A stretch of DNA of 37,768 bases, from the IMG/VR virus record IMGVR_UViG_3300005329_000018, positions 1 to 37,768 of that record; one strand, 5' to 3'. The translations under genes were made by a program, and so were the position numbers. Of this stretch, positions 19,284-29,054 are shown one piece after another. Source of the stretch: a virus. The first letter of the stretch is position 1. Each line of letters begins with the position of its first letter. The notes under the pieces are model-generated. The model saw only the letters and a list, made by a program, of their open reading frames with translations. It ran no database searches and was not told the DNA's origin.

Positions 19284-20243
19284 ATGGCTTCTGGTTTTAC
19301 CACTAAAACCAACGAACATCTGATTAGGACAGACATCTGGTCACGCCAGATTAAAGAACTCCTATTAGATGATCTGATGGCCATGCGTTTCGTTCGTACG
19401 ATTACGGACTTCCCCGACGGTACTACGTTGCATATCCCGTCCCTGGGTGAAGCGGAAACTTCCGACTTCTCCGAAGGACAGGCAGTCAAGTACAACAAGA
19501 TGGATACAGGTCAATTTACCTTCACCATCTCACAGTACAAATACTCTGCAAATGCTATCTCTGAGAAGTTTAAGCGCGACAGTTTTTACTCGTCTGAGGT
19601 TATCTCAGCGTTCCTGCCACGCCAACACCGAGCCCTCATGGAAGCGGTGGAAACACGTATTTTCAATCGAGCAAACGCAGGTCAAACTGCCTCGAACCTA
19701 AACACCATCAACGGTGCAAATCACCGTTGGGTTGCTTCTGGTACGAGCAATACAATCGCTCTCAAAGACTTCGCACTCGCGTGGTTCGCCCTTAAAAAGG
19801 CTAACGTGCCTATGCGCAACCTTTGTGCCGTTGTCGATCCTTCCGTTGCCTACCAACTGAAGACCCAGGCCAACTTGGTCAACCTCTTGTCACCGAATCC
19901 TCAGTGGCAGCAGGCTGTCAGCCAAGATCTGGTCTCTGGCTTCCAGTTCCAGTTCAACGTGTATGGCTTCGACGTGTACGTATCGAACTACCTGCCTGAC
20001 GGTATCTCTGAAACCGTCAACAGCGTGTCGGTCACCAATGGTGTCGCGAATCTGTTCTTTGCAGCAGTTCCCGGCGACGTGATGCCCTTAATCTTCGCAT
20101 TCCGTCAACAGCCTACCGTCTACTCGGATTTCAATAAAGATCTCCAGCAGACTGAGTATCTGACCATCATGGAATACGATGCTGCACTGTACCGCCCCGA
20201 AAACATGGTCGTTGTCCTCTCGGACAAGACTGCTGTTTCCTAA
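19284..20243 (+). CDS. Major capsid protein
   Basis: A 319-aa protein after the scaffold gene with a strong ribosome-binding site. The start MASGFTTKTNEHLIRTDIWS leads into LLDDLMAMRFVRTITDFPDG, then RALMEAVETRIFNRANA (spine-like helix) and a beta-rich C-terminal half with AVPGDVMPLIFAF and YLTIMEYDAALYRPENM. The pattern fits HK97-fold coat proteins of podoviruses. Codon choice leans to C-ending codons more than its neighbours, as expected for a highly expressed gene. It would form the icosahedral shell. Confidence 0.88.
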   Translation: MASGFTTKTNEHLIRTDIWSRQIKELLLDDLMAMRFVRTITDFPDGTTLHIPSLGEAETSDFSEGQAVKYNKMDTGQFTFTISQYKYSANAISEKFKRDSFYSSEVISAFLPRQHRALMEAVETRIFNRANAGQTASNLNTINGANHRWVASGTSNTIALKDFALAWFALKKANVPMRNLCAVVDPSVAYQLKTQANLVNLLSPNPQWQQAVSQDLVSGFQFQFNVYGFDVYVSNYLPDGISETVNSVSVTNGVANLFFAAVPGDVMPLIFAFRQQPTVYSDFNKDLQQTEYLTIMEYDAALYRPENMVVVLSDKTAVS

Positions 20244-20259
20244 TTAGGAGAATTAACAC

Positions 20260-20760
20260 ATGGCTAATACATACTTTGATGGCGATGGTCTTCTCCGTAA
20301 GTACGGTACAACGAAGGCTGTCCCTAACTATGCAGGTGAATACAAGACCTATGGTTCGCTGCGTGAAATCGAGGTGAGAATCGATCTGTCTCTTCTGAGT
20401 ACCTCTACTCAGTTGATCCTCTCAGATCAGGTTTTCTTCCCGAAGGAGCGCGTTGAAGAGGTTGTCATCGAAGTCGAAACCGCAGCCGCATCCAGCGGTT
20501 CTGGTACCCTGGACGTTGGTCTGATTCAGACTGACCGTTCTACGGAAATCGATTTCAATGGCTTCATCGCTGCAGAACTCACGTCCGCTCTGAACACGGC
20601 CGGTAAAAAGATCATCTATACCAATGGTGTTTCTAAGGCTGGTGCTCTGATCGGCACGACCACAACTAATGTCGGCTATCTCGTTGCCAACGCTAACACT
20701 GCTGTTTTCCAAAGCGGCATTGTCTACGTTCGCATTCGATATCGTCCGGACACCCAGTAA
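20260..20760 (+). CDS. Probable capsid-associated (decoration) protein
   Basis: A 166-aa beta-rich protein, MANTYFDGDGLLRKYGTTKA, with GSLREIEVRIDLSLLSTS and repeated strand segments (VVIEVETAAASSGSGTLDVG, SGIVYVRIRYRPDTQ). It lies 16 nt after the capsid gene behind a clean AGGAGAA ribosome-binding site and just before a terminator, so it should be made in capsid-like amounts. That supports a head decoration or stabilising role. The beta-sandwich reading is by eye only; a minor head-completion role is an alternative. Confidence 0.65.
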   Translation: MANTYFDGDGLLRKYGTTKAVPNYAGEYKTYGSLREIEVRIDLSLLSTSTQLILSDQVFFPKERVEEVVIEVETAAASSGSGTLDVGLIQTDRSTEIDFNGFIAAELTSALNTAGKKIIYTNGVSKAGALIGTTTTNVGYLVANANTAVFQSGIVYVRIRYRPDTQ

Positions 20761-20767
20761 CAGACGT

Positions 20768-20807
20768 TGAGGGAGATTCCTTACGGGTCTCCCTCATAGT
20801 CCCTTTT
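20768..20807 (+). terminator. Hairpin terminator after the capsid genes
   Basis: A perfect 9-bp stem, TGAGGGAGA (20768-20776) with TCTCCCTCA (20788-20796), is followed after seven bases by TTTT. The T run is short and displaced, so partial termination is likely. T7 has a terminator at the same place, after its capsid gene. Confidence 0.65.
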
Positions 20808-20820
20808 AAGGAGATTAAAT

Positions 20821-21714
20821 ATGGCTGGTATTGGAAAAGATATCGATCTTGGTGGTAGTACAATCATTTGTAATAACATCAAAGTGGGAGCAACAGCACC
20901 GGGTCAAGCGGGTACTGATATTTCCACTACGGAATTAGGCTACATCGATGCAGTTACGGCAGGTACAGTTTCTGCTAGTAAGGCACTCGTTGTGGACGCA
21001 AATAAGTCCATCAGCGGATTGGCAAACGAGACGTTCATCGCAGGTACTGCGACGATCGCTCCGATCAATCTGGTGGCTGGAACTAATTTAACTACACCCA
21101 CAGCAGGCGCTGTTGAGTTTGACGGAAATGCATTTTATGCAACTTCGCAAGCTAGCTCTCGCCAAGTGGTTGATGCTGAACAATACATTATCCAAGCTGC
21201 GGACTCCGCTGCCGATAATAACGCCGGTTTAGACTCTTCCTCTGCTGCGGCTGTTTTTACGACAAATAACGGTGCGATCACTCTCGTAGCCGGTAAGACT
21301 TATCTCTTCGAAGGTCAGTATCTTCTGACGAATACGGGTACCACGTCTCATACGTGGGCATCTGCATTTGGTGGAACGGCTACGTTCAACGCTGCGGGTA
21401 CGTCTTATGTTGTTTTCGGTAACTCCGGAACGACTGCAAATACTCCCGCTACTGGCGGATTGACGGGCTTCTTCACGGGGTCTGCTCTCTCCACGGCAGT
21501 GGTTACAACTGCAGCTTCTACTTCGGCAACGGAACAGGTCCTGATTAACGTTCAGGGTACTATTTCTGTTAACGCAGGTGGTACGCTGATTCCTCAATTG
21601 AAAGCAAGTGTTCGCCCTGGCGCTACTGGTACTCCCGGTGTCGTCCACAAGGCTGGTTCTTTCTTCCGCATCTGGCAGGTCCCGACACTAGGTTCTGTTG
21701 GTAATTGGAGCTAA
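20821..21714 (+). CDS. Fibre-type virion protein, 297 aa
   Basis: A Thr/Ala/Gly-rich protein with the repetitive strand pattern of phage fibres. The N-terminal part holds ELGYIDAVTAGTVSASKALV, a motif shared by many tail-associated and head-fibre proteins. The C-terminal half (about 125-297) reads as a compact jelly-roll-like domain with TYLFEGQYLLTNTGTTSHTW and a final hydrophobic FFRIWQVPTLGSVGNWS. It has its own AAGGAG ribosome-binding site after the terminator. It could be a head fibre or a short tail fibre. Confidence 0.7.
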   Translation: MAGIGKDIDLGGSTIICNNIKVGATAPGQAGTDISTTELGYIDAVTAGTVSASKALVVDANKSISGLANETFIAGTATIAPINLVAGTNLTTPTAGAVEFDGNAFYATSQASSRQVVDAEQYIIQAADSAADNNAGLDSSSAAAVFTTNNGAITLVAGKTYLFEGQYLLTNTGTTSHTWASAFGGTATFNAAGTSYVVFGNSGTTANTPATGGLTGFFTGSALSTAVVTTAASTSATEQVLINVQGTISVNAGGTLIPQLKASVRPGATGTPGVVHKAGSFFRIWQVPTLGSVGNWS

Positions 21715-21719
21715 ACTAA

Positions 21720-22625
21720 ATGACCAATAAAGCCCACGCATCATTAGTTGGCTCTGAACTACACGAGCCCAAAGGGATCGAAACCGCCACAATTGGGCAG
21801 GTTTACGTAGCCAATGGCTCTTCTAGTGGAGCATGGACTACCGTAACAGGTTTAACCTTTACGGGTATGGTCGCAGACTTTCTAACTCCAGTCGCACCTT
21901 CGGGTTGGCTGGAGTTGGATGGTTCCGTAATTTCAACAACCACGTATTCAGCTCTATTCAATGCTGTGTCAATCCAAGGTGCCGGCAACAGAACCGGCGG
22001 CTTAGCAGTAATCACGGGTTTGCCTACTACCACGGGCATGAAGGTGGGTTACAAGATCTTTGGAACAGGCATCACAGCGGGTACTACAATCTTATCTGTC
22101 GATAGTTCGACGCAGGTTACTATGTCTGCGAATGCTACTTCGACAGGCAACGCTACTGTTTTTGTCTCTCCATGGGCAATGGGCTCAGGGACATTCACTC
22201 TTCCTGACGTTACATCATCTGGTCGATATCGACGCTCACGATACTCTGGGGCGAACATTGGTCTAGTTCAGGGGGATCAGCTTCAGGCTCACGCCCACAA
22301 CTACTCAGGTACAACTGGTGGGGATTCCGGACACTACCATGCAGGTACAACTGGCTCGGAAAATCAAGACCATACACACACTGTTCCTAATACGCTAGCG
22401 GGGGGACACAATGCAGCCTTTGGTCCAGGTGTTTCGTCTGGTGAATCTACTACTACAACATCTAATGGACAAAGTAATAATCATAACCACAACTTCCAAA
22501 CAGGTTTAGCTGTTATAGATCACTTTCACGGATACTCAGGTACAACTGGTGCAACCGGAGGATCTGATCACAATGCTGAAAACCGTCCAGTTTCCCTTGT
22601 TCTAATGACTTGTGTGAAAACCTAA
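21720..22625 (+). CDS. Tail fibre protein with tail-collar domain
   Basis: A 301-aa protein. Residues about 40-75 hold the collar-domain signature ([20 protein letters not shown], then [13 protein letters not shown]), also found in T4 gp12-type fibres and MdpB-like proteins. The C-terminal half is His-rich with paired His ([40 protein letters not shown]), which in gp12 bind metal ions along the fibre axis. It ends with [13 protein letters not shown], the usual end of collar fibres. It would form a trimeric fibre or receptor-binding tip. The stop overlaps the next start (TAATG). Confidence 0.85.
   Translation: MTNKAHASLVGSELHEPKGIETATIGQVYVANGSSSGAWTTVTGLTFTGMVADFLTPVAPSGWLELDGSVISTTTYSALFNAVSIQGAGNRTGGLAVITGLPTTTGMKVGYKIFGTGITAGTTILSVDSSTQVTMSANATSTGNATVFVSPWAMGSGTFTLPDVTSSGRYRRSRYSGANIGLVQGDQLQAHAHNYSGTTGGDSGHYHAGTTGSENQDHTHTVPNTLAGGHNAAFGPGVSSGESTTTTSNGQSNNHNHNFQTGLAVIDHFHGYSGTTGATGGSDHNAENRPVSLVLMTCVKT
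22302..22551 (+). repeat. Internal DNA repeats in the collar fibre gene
   Basis: A 19-bp sequence beginning TACTCAGGTACA occurs exactly at 22302-22320 and 22533-22551, and its core CAGGTACAACTGG again at 22342-22354. They encode the repeated YSGTTG units flanking the His pairs. Such repeats permit slippage or recombination that changes fibre length. Confidence 0.7.
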
Positions 22626-24799
22626 TGAGTAAAATATCCCTCAGCTCTGTCTCTAATATCTCCAACGAGACGACGTATAATTCCACCATCAATACCAATA
22701 ATGCAACTCTAGTTTCTGCATTTGACAACACTCTATCGAGAGACGGTACAGCTCCAAATCAGATGCTCTCTGATTTTGACATGAACTCTTACCGGATCTT
22801 GAACTTGCCCGATGCTCTCAGTGCACAAGAACCGGTTACCTTCTCACAGTTCGAAGATGCCATTGAAGCTTTGGATGACGGAGGCGTCATTGATGCTTCC
22901 TTTGTTACGTTATCTACTAATGCGACTTTGCAGAACGAACGTGTTCTCGAGGCTGGTCTTAACTTAGGCCTCTCAGATAATGGAGCTGGAAGCACTGTCT
23001 CGATTAGTGTTACTGACCCAGAACTGAATGCTATTGCTAGTGTTACTTCAGCCGCTGACCAAGTTCCTTATTTTACAGGCTCCGGTACGGCCGATGTTAC
23101 TACTCTTTCGTCTTTCGGAAGAACACTTATTGATGATGCCAGTGCCTCAGCTGCGCGTACAACGCTCGGCACTGTGATTGGAACTGACGTTCAAGCCTTC
23201 GATTCTGACTTATCTGCTCTCGCAGCTACAGCTTCGACTGGCTTATATACGATTACTGGAACAGGTACCTCAACAACTAGAACCTTAACTGGTCCTGCGG
23301 CAGGTATTTCTGTGAGCAATGGTAGTGGTGTTTCTGGCAATCCTACGCTTGCTCTTGCTAATGATCTATCTGCTCTTGAAGGTTTGGCATCGACTGGCTT
23401 AGCTGCTAGGACGACCACAGACACTTGGGCACAGAGGACTGTTACGGGGACGTCGAATGAAATCACAGTCACTAATGGGGATGGTGTTAGTGGGAACCCT
23501 ACTCTCTCTATTCCCACATCTGTTACCTTTACTGGTAAGACTGTTACAGGGGGGACATACACATCTCCCACCATAAACACACCTACCCTTACTGTTAATG
23601 ATAATGCGCTGACCATTCAGGATGATGGTGACAGCACTAAAAAGCTTGCCTTCCAAGTATCTGGTGTGACTACCGGTAATACTAGAACTCTTACAGTTCC
23701 GAATGCTTCGGGAACTATTGATCTTCAAGATAATACGGCTACCTTAACCAACAAAACGATCTCTGGCTCAAGCAATACACTTAGTAACGTTGCTCTATCT
23801 TCTCTTGCCACCCAAGGTGCCTACACCTTTGTGGGAAACAATACAGGTTCTTCTGCAGCTCCAACTGCCGTTGATATCGCTGCATTAACTTCTAAAGCAT
23901 CTCCAGCAAGTACGGACTTAATCATGCTTTCAGATCAGGCGGCTTCGGGTGCTTGGAAGAAAGCTACAGTATCTTCGGTTGCATCCGCTGGTTCAGTCTC
24001 GTCTATTGCGGGTAATACTGGAGCTTTTACGCTCTCTAATGGAATTACTAACAGCACTAACGATATCCGATTAGCAACTATTGCTACTGGAAATATGTTG
24101 GCTAATAAATCTGGTTCTACTGCTGTGCCTACTGCAACAGCTTTACCAGTTTTTGCTTCTCAGGCATTTACAGCTTCAGGAACATTTACGACACCTTCTA
24201 ACAGCACTTCAGCTACTGTTTATCACTATCGCGCTCAAGCGGCTGGTGGTGGTGGCGGCGGGTCTAACGCTACAAACGCTACCGCTGGTGGCGGAGGTGC
24301 GGGAGGCTACGATGAAGGTTACTTCTCCGGGTTAGCCGCAAATACAGCAATCACTATTACTTTTAGTGCAGCCGGTGGTGCTGGTGGTAATACCGGTGGT
24401 ACCGGCACTGCAGGAGGCAATATCACCATCGGTTTCTCGGGTGTTGGCATGACCAATGACCGTGTGATCAACGGTGGTGGCGGAGGTCTTGGGTCAGTTT
24501 CTTCGAGTACTCCAAAGTCTGGCGGCACAGGCGGAACGGTTACAGGTACTCCTATAGGCAGCTGGACATCGCTAATTAGCCAGCAAGGAGGTAATGGTGA
24601 AAGCAGCGGTATTGCTACTTTCGGAGGCAACGGCGCGGCATCTTACTATGGTGGAGGCGGTGTATTTGGTGAGATTGGATTAATCGGCCCAGGAACATCA
24701 GCTACTGCACGAGGTGCAGGCGGCGGCGGGGGTGTCGACGTTAACGGTTCCGGAGGTTCTGGTGCAGCCGGCGTCTTAATCTTCGATTGGGTTCTCTGA
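22625..24799 (+). CDS. Large tail fibre with Gly-rich adhesin tip
   Basis: A 724-aa protein starting [20 protein letters not shown] (ATG 22625, TAATG overlap). The N-terminal third has fibre words ([20 protein letters not shown]). The middle has a duplicated module of about 60 residues, each copy ending VSGNPTL, and then [17 protein letters not shown]. The last 200 residues are very Gly-rich ([20 protein letters not shown], then several GG-rich runs) and end [12 protein letters not shown]. Gly-rich tips of this kind form polyglycine helices in T-even gp38 adhesins and recognise the receptor. It is the likely host-range determinant. Confidence 0.83.
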   Translation: MSKISLSSVSNISNETTYNSTINTNNATLVSAFDNTLSRDGTAPNQMLSDFDMNSYRILNLPDALSAQEPVTFSQFEDAIEALDDGGVIDASFVTLSTNATLQNERVLEAGLNLGLSDNGAGSTVSISVTDPELNAIASVTSAADQVPYFTGSGTADVTTLSSFGRTLIDDASASAARTTLGTVIGTDVQAFDSDLSALAATASTGLYTITGTGTSTTRTLTGPAAGISVSNGSGVSGNPTLALANDLSALEGLASTGLAARTTTDTWAQRTVTGTSNEITVTNGDGVSGNPTLSIPTSVTFTGKTVTGGTYTSPTINTPTLTVNDNALTIQDDGDSTKKLAFQVSGVTTGNTRTLTVPNASGTIDLQDNTATLTNKTISGSSNTLSNVALSSLATQGAYTFVGNNTGSSAAPTAVDIAALTSKASPASTDLIMLSDQAASGAWKKATVSSVASAGSVSSIAGNTGAFTLSNGITNSTNDIRLATIATGNMLANKSGSTAVPTATALPVFASQAFTASGTFTTPSNSTSATVYHYRAQAAGGGGGGSNATNATAGGGGAGGYDEGYFSGLAANTAITITFSAAGGAGGNTGGTGTAGGNITIGFSGVGMTNDRVINGGGGGLGSVSSSTPKSGGTGGTVTGTPIGSWTSLISQQGGNGESSGIATFGGNGAASYYGGGGVFGEIGLIGPGTSATARGAGGGGGVDVNGSGGSGAAGVLIFDWVL

Positions 24800-25584
24800 T
24801 GAAATATACACTTCTAGATTTAACTCAAAACGTCCTGTCTTCAATGGACTCTGATGAGATCAATAGTATCAACGATACTGTCGAGTCTCAGCAGGTAGTC
24901 AAGATTATTAAGACCGTCTATGATGATATTATCGCCCGTAGTGATTTGCCCTTTCACAAGGCTTTCTTTAATCTGATTCCTTCAGGCGATAGTACAAAAC
25001 CAACTCTAATGACGAAACCAGACAATATTACACATATTGACTGGCTCAAGTATAATACAATTAAGTTAGGCGATACCGTACCTAATTGGCATACTTTGGA
25101 TTACTTATCTCCGGAAGATTTCATCGATCGTGTACAGAATTTTAATACTGTAGATATAACGATCGGAACAATGACGATCACGGCAAACGGTTTTACCGTT
25201 TCTCTGAACTATTACAATAACGCCGGTCCCAATTATTATACAGCTTTCGACGACAATACAATCATCTTCGATGGTTATGATTCCGAGGTAGACAGCACTC
25301 TTCAGAGTATAAAAACAATCGGCTCAGGAACACGCAATCTAGTGTGGAATGAGATTGACGGTTTTGTCCCTGAACTGCAAGCAGATCAATTCGCACTTCT
25401 TTTAAACGAAGCTAAATCTCTAGCCTGGGCGGAACTCAAACAAGCTCAACATCCTAAGGCTGAACGAACAGCTCAGAAGAACTGGGTTCACCTAGCTAAG
25501 AATAGAGTTCACATCCCGCGTGGAGAAGGCTCTTCGGGCAACCACATAATAAACCAACCCCCTCATTTTGGTCGTAAACCTTAA
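24799..25584 (+). CDS. Head-tail adaptor (T7 gp11-like tail tubular protein A)
   Basis: A 261-aa protein beginning [20 protein letters not shown], followed by DTVESQQVVKIIKTVYDDII, a pattern typical of gp11/gp4-like adaptors that bind below the portal. The middle is beta-rich and the C-terminal helix (FALLLNEAKSLAWAELKQAQ) fits the adaptor helical bundle. The start is the ATG overlapping the fibre stop (ATGA); four extra codons upstream lack a site. Its place just before the nozzle gene matches T7 gene 11-12 order. Confidence 0.8.
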   Translation: MKYTLLDLTQNVLSSMDSDEINSINDTVESQQVVKIIKTVYDDIIARSDLPFHKAFFNLIPSGDSTKPTLMTKPDNITHIDWLKYNTIKLGDTVPNWHTLDYLSPEDFIDRVQNFNTVDITIGTMTITANGFTVSLNYYNNAGPNYYTAFDDNTIIFDGYDSEVDSTLQSIKTIGSGTRNLVWNEIDGFVPELQADQFALLLNEAKSLAWAELKQAQHPKAERTAQKNWVHLAKNRVHIPRGEGSSGNHIINQPPHFGRKP

Positions 25585-27746
25585 TGCCGCAACAGCCTCA
25601 ATTTGCAATTGAGAATAATTTCACCCAGGGGCTAATTACCACTGCCACTGGGTTAAATTTTCCCCCTAATGCCTGTACAGAAACGTTCAACTGTGAATTC
25701 GGTTGGGACGGCTCTGTCACTAGACGTTTGGGGTTTGACTTTGAGACTGCGTACCAAACTAAGACGATAGATCGTGCAAATAAGGCTATAAACACCTATC
25801 TATGGAGAAACGTCGCGGGTAACGGTGATACAACTCTCGCAGTTCTTCAAGTTGGTCTGACGATCTACTTCTTCGAAATTATTGCGAACCAAAGTTTTTC
25901 TTCAGGTCAAGTTTCTTCTACCGTAACCCTAACTTCAGTTGGTGGAACTAATCCAGAGATATATGACTGTGATTTCTCCGATGGTAATGGTCTTCTGTTC
26001 ATCACACACCCCTTCTGTGATCCAGTGCGTGTCGCTTATGACATAAGTACTCACACAGCAACGGGAACTTCTATTAGTTTAATGATTCGGGATTTGTCCG
26101 GGTCTAATGCAGATCCGTATGACATTGTCACACGACCCACTTCAACCTTTGCCGGGCTAAACCAAGATCATCTATATAACCTCTATAATCAAGGTTGGAG
26201 CGTCTCCAATCTAACTGCGTGGGATACCGCACAAACGTCCATGCCATCCAATGCAGATGTTATGTGGCAATTTGTAGATAGCTCCAATAACTTCGATGCT
26301 TCTACAGCTTCAATTAATCGAGTTACTGCAGGTAATACCCCAGCTCCTAAAGGGCACTGGATTTATGGATTATTTAGTCAAGATAGAAATGCGATCAGCG
26401 GATTAACTACAGTTACCAATGACATAAATCCAGGAACAGTGCGTCCGGCTACTTCAGCTTTCTTTGCCGGCCGAATATTTTATGCTGGTATTTCAGCGTC
26501 TGGATATAACTCCAACATTTACTTCTCTCAAATTGTAGAAAATGTAAATCAGTACGGGTATTGTTATCAACAAAATGATCCTACTGCTCAAGACTTGTTT
26601 GATCTATTACCAACAGACGGTGGAGTAATTTCCCTACCAGAAGCAGGTACCATTCATAAGATGGTCTCCATACCTGGTGGTTTAACAGTTCACGCCGATA
26701 ATGGTACTTGGTTCATTGCAGGTTCCAGTGGAATTGGTTTCTTAGCGACGGATTATACTGTACAGAAGATTTCCACTTTCCCCACTCTGAGCGCGTCTTC
26801 TTTTGTCATTGTCAATGGAATGCCCGTATGGTGGAATTCTACCGGTATCTATTCCCTTCTACCCGGTGGTAATAATGCACCGTCATCTTCGAATGACATC
26901 ATTTCACAAGGTGGTTTGCCAACAGTTAAATCACTGACAGATAGCACAATATGGGCATTCTTCCAGGAAATACCTCTGGCCTCTAAACGTAAGGCTCGTG
27001 GTATTTACCATTACAACGACCGTCACATACGTTGGATCTACAAAACTACGGATACTAACGACGTTACGGCAGCCCATGAATTTGATGCAGTTCTTAATTT
27101 CAATACCATCACAGGTGCTTTCTATCCCTGGACAGTCGATAATAGTAATGTAACCATTAATGGAATTATCATCTCAGATTTAATCTCGGGTAATGTTTCT
27201 GTTAATAATGTCGTAGACAGCGGTTCTAATAATATAGTGGACAGCTCAGGCAATCAAATCATTGTATTTGAAACAACCGCTACCAATCAAATCCCCTTCG
27301 ATAAGTATATAGTCTCTTATAAGAACGGTGGAACTTATAACTTTACCTTTGCAAGTAAAATTAACGCCAGCTACATTGATTGGTTCACTTACGATCTAGC
27401 TGGGGTAAACTTTGACAGTTTTCTAGTCACAGGATATAAGATAGTTGGTGGTGCTATACGACGTGCCCAGAATAACTGGGTTAGAATATTCACTGCTATG
27501 GATACCGACGATCAAGAATACTTCTTCCAGGGTATTTGGGATTACGCAATAACAGGTGCCGGAACTGGACGTTGGTCTTCTAAACAGCATATAATACACA
27601 CTGATACAAATTACTCCACCGTTAGTAAAAGATTGAAAATTAGAGGTCACGGTTTGGTCTTCCAATATAAACTTTCTTCTATCGATGGAAAACCATTTAC
27701 AATCGTTGGCTGGTCCAGACTGGATACAGTTAACAATCTCCCATAA
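25584..27746 (+). CDS. Tail nozzle (T7 gp12-like tail tubular protein B)
   Basis: A 720-aa beta-rich protein. It begins MPQQPQFAIENNFTQGLITT, then LNFPPNACTETFNCEF and a turn GSVTRRLGFDFE, a start shared by nozzle proteins of many podoviruses. The body has beta-propeller-like repeats and ends with short strands (LVFQYKLSSIDGKPFTIVGW). It would form the six-fold nozzle at the tail tip. The start overlaps the adaptor stop. Length and order agree with T7 gp12-type proteins. Confidence 0.8.
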   Translation: MPQQPQFAIENNFTQGLITTATGLNFPPNACTETFNCEFGWDGSVTRRLGFDFETAYQTKTIDRANKAINTYLWRNVAGNGDTTLAVLQVGLTIYFFEIIANQSFSSGQVSSTVTLTSVGGTNPEIYDCDFSDGNGLLFITHPFCDPVRVAYDISTHTATGTSISLMIRDLSGSNADPYDIVTRPTSTFAGLNQDHLYNLYNQGWSVSNLTAWDTAQTSMPSNADVMWQFVDSSNNFDASTASINRVTAGNTPAPKGHWIYGLFSQDRNAISGLTTVTNDINPGTVRPATSAFFAGRIFYAGISASGYNSNIYFSQIVENVNQYGYCYQQNDPTAQDLFDLLPTDGGVISLPEAGTIHKMVSIPGGLTVHADNGTWFIAGSSGIGFLATDYTVQKISTFPTLSASSFVIVNGMPVWWNSTGIYSLLPGGNNAPSSSNDIISQGGLPTVKSLTDSTIWAFFQEIPLASKRKARGIYHYNDRHIRWIYKTTDTNDVTAAHEFDAVLNFNTITGAFYPWTVDNSNVTINGIIISDLISGNVSVNNVVDSGSNNIVDSSGNQIIVFETTATNQIPFDKYIVSYKNGGTYNFTFASKINASYIDWFTYDLAGVNFDSFLVTGYKIVGGAIRRAQNNWVRIFTAMDTDDQEYFFQGIWDYAITGAGTGRWSSKQHIIHTDTNYSTVSKRLKIRGHGLVFQYKLSSIDGKPFTIVGWSRLDTVNNLP

Positions 27747-27761
27747 CAAGAAAGAAAATAC

Positions 27762-28412
27762 ATGACCGTATTTATACAAAAAGCAATTGATAACATACCA
27801 ATGTTAGTGCAGGATCTTCAGATCACGAAGGCTCAAGCCGCAGGTATCTTTGGAAATATCGGAACAGAAACAGGCGGTTTTTCAGCCCTGCAAGAGCGTT
27901 CCCCAAAAGCAGGTAAAGGCGGCTACGGCTGGTTCCAGTGGACAGGACCCCGTCGTACCAAATACATCAATTGGTGCAAACTCCACAATTACGACCCTGC
28001 TTCAGATATTGCAAATTATAATTACATTGTCTTTGAAACTAAAGGTGACCAAGCAGCTAGTTTGCTTGCTCTACGTAAGACAACTACGGTTGAAGCAGCA
28101 ACCAAGTCTTTCATGCAGACCAATCTTCGTCCTGGTGTTCCCAACTTGAATTCACGCATTGGATATGCCAAACAAGCATTCGCTGCAGTTCAAGGTGACA
28201 GCATCGCCCAGAAGAAAACCTCTACAATTGCAGTAGCAACAGGTGGTGCCATCGCTACTGGCGCAATTGCTGCCGATCACATTTCTACTCACTCCTACCA
28301 AGCGTGGGCGTGGATTGCTGCAGGCGCCCTAGTCGTTATCGCTGCAGGTTGGTGGCTCATTCACAGGTTCCACAAAAATGAAACGACTAATTCTCTGAAA
28401 GGTTCTAAATAA
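27762..28412 (+). CDS. Endolysin: tail-lysozyme-type domain with C-terminal membrane anchor
   Basis: A 216-aa protein. Residues 20-150 match the phage tail lysozyme type: AAGIFGNIGTETGGF with probable catalytic E36, then GGYGWFQWTGPRR (53-65) and a helical C-lobe. After residue 150 come a small hydrophobic Ala/Gly-rich segment (about 155-175) and a clear membrane helix (AWAWIAAGALVVIAAGWWLI, about 181-200) with a basic tail. It would cut peptidoglycan while anchored in the inner membrane, and sits directly before two small membrane proteins. It could also be virion-associated, but the lysis context favours endolysin. Confidence 0.82.
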   Translation: MTVFIQKAIDNIPMLVQDLQITKAQAAGIFGNIGTETGGFSALQERSPKAGKGGYGWFQWTGPRRTKYINWCKLHNYDPASDIANYNYIVFETKGDQAASLLALRKTTTVEAATKSFMQTNLRPGVPNLNSRIGYAKQAFAAVQGDSIAQKKTSTIAVATGGAIATGAIAADHISTHSYQAWAWIAAGALVVIAAGWWLIHRFHKNETTNSLKGSK

Positions 28413-28413
28413 C

Positions 28414-28677
28414 ATGTGGCAATGGATTAAAGACGAATGGATGTCTTTCGAAACCTGGGTTCACTCATGGTTCCCCGGTTTAAAGACACGCATCACATCA
28501 GCCTTAGGCGCTGTTGGTAGCGTAGCTATCGTTCTTCAACAGTTTGTTACCGGCCTCCCAGTTACGAAGTGGATTTCAGCAGAACTCTTGCAAGGAGTTA
28601 CCTTAGCTTTGTTTTGTCTGTCTTTCTGGTTCTCTAACATGGGTACCCGTGTAGAAAACTACGAAAAGCAACAGTAA
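28414..28677 (+). CDS. Small membrane protein, holin or antiholin candidate
   Basis: An 87-aa protein with a Trp-rich amphipathic start (MWQWIKDEWMSFETWVHSWF) and two membrane segments, about 30-48 (ALGAVGSVAIVLQQFVTGL) and 57-75 (LLQGVTLALFCLSFWFSNMG), then a charged tail. It begins 1 nt after the endolysin stop and is TAATG-coupled to the next membrane gene. Two-helix proteins in this position are often class II holins; which of the two neighbours makes the hole cannot be decided by eye. Confidence 0.7.
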   Translation: MWQWIKDEWMSFETWVHSWFPGLKTRITSALGAVGSVAIVLQQFVTGLPVTKWISAELLQGVTLALFCLSFWFSNMGTRVENYEKQQ

Positions 28678-29054
28678 TGGGCTTTCTAACATTCCTTCTC
28701 CAAGGAATACCTGTTGTTGGTAAGTTGGTGGATGCGTTCACCAACTACACCAATAAGAAAATGGATACCGAGTTAGAGAAGTACAAGGTCGATGGACAAG
28801 TCGATCTGGGGGCCATTCAAGCTCGTGCAATTCTAGCAGCCCAGATGAAAGATGACCCCGCCACCAAATTTGGACGCTGGCTATTTATCCTACCGACTGG
28901 TGTACTCTACACCCTAACAATATTAGATTCCATTACGTCTTTCCACGGACACTTCTCAACCTTGGAAATTCCACAGTGGATGCAATACATGCCCTATGCC
29001 GTAGTTGCGTACCTATTCGTAACAGCATGGCGCGGAAACTATAAAGGACAGTGA
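28677..29054 (+). CDS. Holin-like protein of the 3-TM type
   Basis: A 125-aa protein: hydrophobic N-terminal segment (MGFLTFLLQGIPVVGKLVDA), a polar helix (KKMDTELEKYKVDGQVDLGA), then two membrane segments, LFILPTGVLYTLTILDSI (about 74-91) and MPYAVVAYLFVTAW (about 105-118). The helix-DP-helix layout (MKDDPATKFGRWLF) resembles the three-TM holin family of phages and gene transfer agents. It would permeabilise the membrane at lysis. The stop overlaps the next start. Confidence 0.72.
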   Translation: MGFLTFLLQGIPVVGKLVDAFTNYTNKKMDTELEKYKVDGQVDLGAIQARAILAAQMKDDPATKFGRWLFILPTGVLYTLTILDSITSFHGHFSTLEIPQWMQYMPYAVVAYLFVTAWRGNYKGQ

